8,604 nucleotides of DNA from NCBI GenBank assembly GCA_937901435.1, contig CALGTJ010000381.1, positions 1 through 8,604 of the forward strand, read 5' to 3'. The position numbers were made by a program, and so were the translations under genes. Positions 6,161-8,604 of this stretch are shown in pieces. The notes beneath the pieces are model-generated. The model did no database searches, had not been told where the DNA came from, and saw only the letters and a list, made by a program, of their open reading frames with translations. The stretch comes from an uncultured Rhodobacter sp. GTDB lineage: Bacteria > Pseudomonadota > Alphaproteobacteria > Rhodobacterales > Rhodobacteraceae. Every line of letters starts with the position of its first letter. Position 1 is the stretch's first letter.

Positions 6161-6544
6161 TTACTCTGGTGCCCAAGCCTCGTAGTCACTGCGCGGTTCT
6201 GGTGCTGCGCGGCGGATGGATCCGGTCGGCGCATAGGCACCAGTTGTACCTGTCAGGTTCTCCTGATGCGGCTTTTCCCATGTCTTATGCTTCAACGGGT
6301 CTTTGGTGGGCGGTTCTTTAAAGGTGTGGTGCAACCAACCATGCCACTCGGGACCGACACGGCTGGCCTCTGCTTCGCCATTAAAGATCACCCACCGGCG
6401 CTTGCCGTCGCGGGTTTCATAGAACAGGTTCCCCTGATCATCATCCCCGACCTTCACGCCATTGCGCCACGTCCAAAGCTGCGTGTTCAGCGTCTGACCG
6501 TTCCACCATGTGACGGACCGCAGAAGTGTCTTGAGAATGCCCAT
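6161..6544 (-). CDS. NADH:ubiquinone oxidoreductase NDUFA12 (B17.2) family subunit
   Basis: This 127-residue protein belongs to the NDUFA12/B17.2 family, an accessory subunit of respiratory complex I shared by mitochondria and alphaproteobacteria. The conserved core includes [15 protein letters not shown] (12-26), [11 protein letters not shown] (33-43) and [20 protein letters not shown] (49-68), then GWLHH. The C-terminal third is Pro/Lys-rich and variable. There is no signal peptide; in complex I the subunit lies on the cytoplasmic or matrix side near the peripheral arm. The start ATG at 6544 has GGAGG 5 bases upstream on the minus strand. It is the first gene of a tight leftward set with mlaD (4-base gap) and the DUF2155 gene. 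The family assignment is secure; the co-transcription with envelope genes is unexplained. Confidence 0.94.
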   Translation of the reverse strand: MGILKTLLRSVTWWNGQTLNTQLWTWRNGVKVGDDDQGNLFYETRDGKRRWVIFNGEAEASRVGPEWHGWLHHTFKEPPTKDPLKHKTWEKPHQENLTGTTGAYAPTGSIRRAAPEPRSDYEAWAPE

Positions 6545-6725
6545 CGGCGCCTCCGGTTAAAGATATGATTTATATGGACCAAGCATTCGGCAAGGTCTAG
6601 GGGCAAGCACGCCCGGCCTGGGCTGCAAGCGTTTTTGAGCGCATTCATCCTGCGCCTGTGCTATCCTCTTGGTTGCATTCTGACCGTCCGACAGACTGTC
6701 GGCCCAAAATTTTAAGGACAGATGA
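6545..6725. promoter_or_regulatory. Divergent control region between the NDUFA12 operon and the DJ-1/PfpI gene
   Basis: These 181 bp hold the promoters of two divergent units. Near the NDUFA12 side, an AT-rich patch (6557-6576) contains TATAAA on the minus strand (6574-6569), a possible -10 without a well-spaced -35. The minus-strand ribosome site is GGAGG at 6554-6550. On the other side is a perfect palindrome at 6688-6702, and AAGGA at 6714-6718 serves the DJ-1/PfpI gene. I see no RNA gene in the middle. Confidence 0.45.
6688..6702. promoter_or_regulatory. Perfect 15-bp palindrome, candidate repressor operator upstream of the DJ-1/PfpI gene
   Basis: CCGACAG-A-CTGTCGG is a perfect 7-bp inverted repeat around one A. 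It lies 11 bases before the AAGGA ribosome site and 23 bases before the ATG at 6726. Possible promoter hexamers flank it: CTGACC at 6680-6685 and CAAAAT at 6705-6710, spacing 19. A bound dimer there would block RNA polymerase. The size and symmetry suit a TetR-like or similar homodimeric regulator, but no regulator gene is in the window. As RNA it would be a stem with a 1-base loop, too tight to form fully, which favours a DNA site. Confidence 0.5.
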
Positions 6726-7538
6726 ATGGCGACACTTTATTTTGTGGTGTTCAATCAGGCCGAAGTGCTGGATTTCAGCGGCCCGTTCGATGTGTTTTCC
6801 ATGGCACGGATTGCCACCAAGACCGACCCATACGACATGAAGATCATCAGCGTCGACGGCAAGCCGATCCGCGCGATCCACGGGTTCATGGTCATGCCCG
6901 AGGCCGCGATCAGCGATGTGACTCCGGGCAAGGATGACATCGTCTTTATCCCGGGCGGCGCGACCGCGATCCTCACCGCCATTGCCGCCGGCGACAAGCG
7001 ACTGGAACACATCACCCCGGACTCTAACGCCTTGGGGCCGTTGGAAAAAGACGCCTTGGCGAAGGAATGTGGGGCCATCGTCACATGGCTGGCAGAGCAA
7101 TGTCAGGAGGCCGGGATCCTCGCTACGATCTGCGCCGGAGCCTTTTTTGGCGCGCGCGCCGGGATCTTTACCGGGCAGCAAGCCACGACGCACCATGGGA
7201 TGGTATCGCTGCTCGACCAATGGATCGGCAGCGCCTCGCCGTTGCCCCCTTGCCAGCAGGCGCAGATCGTGGCCGGCGCCCGCTATGTGATCAACAAGGC
7301 TGGCGCGCCTTTGATTCTATCCTCTGCAGGCGTATCGGCAGGCCTAGATCTGTCGATGTATTTGCTGGAACAGATCATGTGCCCCACCGCAGTGCGGCTG
7401 ACCGAAACCTTGATGGAGTATAACGGCACCCGGAATTTTTCCGCGTCCAACGCGCCTCAGCCCAATATTCCCGAGGGCTTACGGTTTTGTGCTGTGGATA
7501 CCCTTGGCCAGCCTATTTGCGGCTGCAGCACGTCCTAA
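6726..7538 (+). CDS. DJ-1/PfpI family protein, isonitrile hydratase-like
   Basis: The 270-residue cytoplasmic protein has the class I glutamine amidotransferase-like fold of the DJ-1/PfpI group. Visible motifs are FNQAEVLDFSGPFDVF (9-24), DDIVFIPGG (70-78), the nucleophile elbow TICAGAFFGARAG (134-146) with probable catalytic C136, GQQATTHHG (150-158) and SSAGVSAGLDLSMYL (199-213). This set is typical of isonitrile hydratases and of the sensor half of AraC-type FtrA regulators. No DNA-binding domain follows, so it is an enzyme-type or small sensor protein. It is longer than typical isonitrile hydratases (about 230 residues). There appears to be an insertion of about 25-30 residues before the elbow (roughly 86-118), and a C-terminal tail ends in CGCSTS. 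The ATG at 6726 has AAGGA 7 bases upstream. It is monocistronic and divergent from the NDUFA12 operon. The substrate is unknown. Confidence 0.85.
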   Translation: MATLYFVVFNQAEVLDFSGPFDVFSMARIATKTDPYDMKIISVDGKPIRAIHGFMVMPEAAISDVTPGKDDIVFIPGGATAILTAIAAGDKRLEHITPDSNALGPLEKDALAKECGAIVTWLAEQCQEAGILATICAGAFFGARAGIFTGQQATTHHGMVSLLDQWIGSASPLPPCQQAQIVAGARYVINKAGAPLILSSAGVSAGLDLSMYLLEQIMCPTAVRLTETLMEYNGTRNFSASNAPQPNIPEGLRFCAVDTLGQPICGCSTS

Positions 7539-7586
7539 TACCAACGTTCTGCGGCTTTCAGGGCCATTGGGCATCGCATTTTCAAC

Positions 7587-7618
7587 AAAAAAGCCCGGCG
7601 CGCGTGGCAACCGGGCTT
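7587..7618 (-). terminator. Intrinsic terminator of clpX
   Basis: The arms AAGCCCGG (7591-7598) and CCGGGCTT (7611-7618) pair perfectly over 8 bp around a 12-base loop. On the minus strand the stem runs into TTTTTT (7592-7587), giving a classic Rho-independent terminator about 45 bases after the clpX stop. Reading from the + side, the stem is followed by CTAAATCTTT, so it may also weakly stop transcription of the DJ-1/PfpI gene, which ends at 7538. Confidence 0.88.
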
Positions 7619-7661
7619 CTAAATCTTTGACGTCAGGGCCTCGAGGTCAGGCCCCGCTGCG

Positions 7662-8604
7662 TCAGCCAGCGCTGGCCTCTTCCTTCTTTTTCTTCGTTTC
7701 GGCGTAGATCATCAGAGGTTGAGCATCCGAATTCACCGCCTCTTCATTGACGACGACCTCGTCGATGCCTTCCAGACCGGGCAGATCAAACATGGTGTCC
7801 AGCAGGATATCTTCCATGATGGACCGCAGCCCCCGTGCGCCGGTCTTGCGTTCGATGGCGCGCTTGGCAATGGCCACCAAGGCATCGTCGGTGAAGGTCA
7901 GTTGCGCATCTTCCAGATCGAACAGGCGTTGGTATTGCTTGACCAACGCATTCTTTGGCTGCGTCAAAATGGTGACCAGCGCCTCTTCCTCCAGGTCTTC
8001 GAGCGTGGCGATGACCGGCAGACGACCCACGAATTCCGGGATCAGACCAAATTTCAGCAGATCCTCTGGTTCCAACTCTCCGAACATTTCGCCCACGCCA
8101 CGGGTTTCTTCGTCCTTCACATCGGCGCCAAAGCCGATGGCAGAGCCTTTGCCGCGCTGTGCGATGATCTTTTCCAGACCCGCAAAGGCACCACCGCAAA
8201 TGAACAGGATGTTGGTCGTGTCCACCTGCAGAAATTCCTGCTGCGGATGCTTGCGCCCGCCTTGTGGGGGCACAGAGGCAACGGTGCCTTCCATGATCTT
8301 CAGCAAGGCCTGCTGAACGCCCTCGCCCGATACATCGCGCGTGATCGACGGGTTGTCAGACTTGCGGGTGATCTTGTCGACTTCGTCGATATAGACGATG
8401 CCGCGCTGCGCGCGTTCCACATTATATTCAGAGGCTTGCAGCAATTTCAGGATGATGTTTTCCACATCTTCACCGACATAGCCCGCCTCTGTCAGCGTGG
8501 TGGCATCCGCCATCGTAAAGGGCACATCCAGAATGCGCGCCAAGGTCTGGGCCAGCAAAGTCTTGCCGCAGCCGGTCGGGCCGATCAACATGATGTTGGA
8601 TTTC
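7662..8604 (-). CDS. clpX: ATP-dependent Clp protease ATP-binding subunit ClpX, C-terminal part (5' end outside window)
   Basis: ClpX is the AAA+ unfoldase that feeds substrates into the ClpP peptidase. The reading frame runs off the right edge, leaving 313 residues; a full ClpX has about 420, so the N-terminal zinc-binding domain and the start are missing. By visible-residue number: Walker A GPTGCGKT (8-15), pore-1 loop GYVGED (41-46), Walker B IVYIDE (69-74), RKH loop (117-119) and sensor 1 around ILFICGG (132-138). Further on are the IGF loop that docks onto ClpP (156-158), the Arg finger in EFVGRLP (R194) and sensor 2 GARGLR (255-260). The tail is charged ([10 protein letters not shown]). 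All catalytic elements seen are intact. The Met at 8591 is internal because conserved sequence precedes it. clpP, usually upstream, would lie outside the window. Confidence 0.97.
   Translation of the reverse strand, partial: KSNIMLIGPTGCGKTLLAQTLARILDVPFTMADATTLTEAGYVGEDVENIILKLLQASEYNVERAQRGIVYIDEVDKITRKSDNPSITRDVSGEGVQQALLKIMEGTVASVPPQGGRKHPQQEFLQVDTTNILFICGGAFAGLEKIIAQRGKGSAIGFGADVKDEETRGVGEMFGELEPEDLLKFGLIPEFVGRLPVIATLEDLEEEALVTILTQPKNALVKQYQRLFDLEDAQLTFTDDALVAIAKRAIERKTGARGLRSIMEDILLDTMFDLPGLEGIDEVVVNEEAVNSDAQPLMIYAETKKKKEEASAG

Noticed and set aside
6157..6240. A longer MlaD starting at 6240.
   Set aside because: It would sit inside the conserved NDUFA12 gene and add a polar, basic stretch before the membrane anchor; the ATG at 6156 gives a normal MlaD N-terminus.
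6645..7220. A 191-codon minus-strand frame opposite the DJ-1/PfpI gene.
   Set aside because: The sense strand has the conserved DJ-1/PfpI motifs and a ribosome site; the antisense product is low-complexity and charged.
6726..7538. An AraC-type transcription regulator with a DJ-1/PfpI sensor domain.
   Set aside because: The protein ends about 60 residues after the SAGVSAGLD motif and has no room for the two helix-turn-helix motifs of AraC.
4641..8604. A functional module linking aat and clpX through N-degron proteolysis.
   Set aside because: Aat products are normally read by ClpS/ClpAP rather than ClpX. The two genes are in separate transcription units with unrelated genes between them.
1..8604. 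CRISPR array, toxin-antitoxin pair, phage or transposon, or defence island.
   Set aside because: I saw no regularly spaced direct repeats, transposase or integrase motifs, or small paired genes. Gaps are all under 200 bp and the genes are core functions.

Overview
The window looks like ordinary chromosomal DNA from an alphaproteobacterium, most likely the Rhodobacterales (Roseobacter/Rhodobacter group). The evidence is GC-rich sequence, an NDUFA12-type complex I accessory subunit, an alphaproteobacterial DUF2155 gene next to a stand-alone MlaD gene, and an intergenic GC-hairpin element of a kind I associate with that order. I see no rRNA, tRNA, CRISPR array, transposase, phage gene or recognisable defence system. 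The order-level placement is inference.

Layout. (1) Positions 1-1499 hold a convergent pair: the 3' part of a mandelate racemase-like enolase-superfamily gene (+) and a xylose-isomerase-like TIM-barrel gene (-). A GC-rich hairpin lies between them. (2) Positions 1500-1606 are a gap with a compound inverted-repeat element. (3) Positions 1607-2587 encode a three-histidine-box membrane fatty acid desaturase (-). It diverges from an accB-accC-aat run (2771-5285, +) across a 183-bp control region. (4) A second, leftward operon, NDUFA12-mlaD-DUF2155 (6544 to 5249), converges on aat and overlaps its 3' end by 37 bp. (5) A DJ-1/PfpI family gene (6726-7538, +) diverges from the NDUFA12 operon. A perfect 15-bp palindrome sits just before its ribosome binding site. 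(6) clpX (-), cut by the right edge, ends at a strong intrinsic terminator (7587-7618).

How the genes fit together. accB and accC encode the biotin carrier and biotin carboxylase of acetyl-CoA carboxylase, the committed step of fatty acid synthesis. The divergent desaturase acts on acyl chains or a related lipid, so the shared region could co-ordinate chain synthesis and modification. mlaD and the exported DUF2155 protein suggest an envelope role. NDUFA12 (respiratory complex I), Aat (N-terminal aminoacylation for the N-degron pathway) and ClpX (unfoldase of ClpXP) are housekeeping genes.

The window contains no obviously new multi-gene system. The best leads are regulatory or concern uncharacterised members: the palindrome before the DJ-1/PfpI gene, the paired GCTAGCGC motifs 53 bp apart between the desaturase and accB, the DUF2155 protein encoded with MlaD, the aat/DUF2155 3' overlap, and the unusual DJ-1/PfpI protein.
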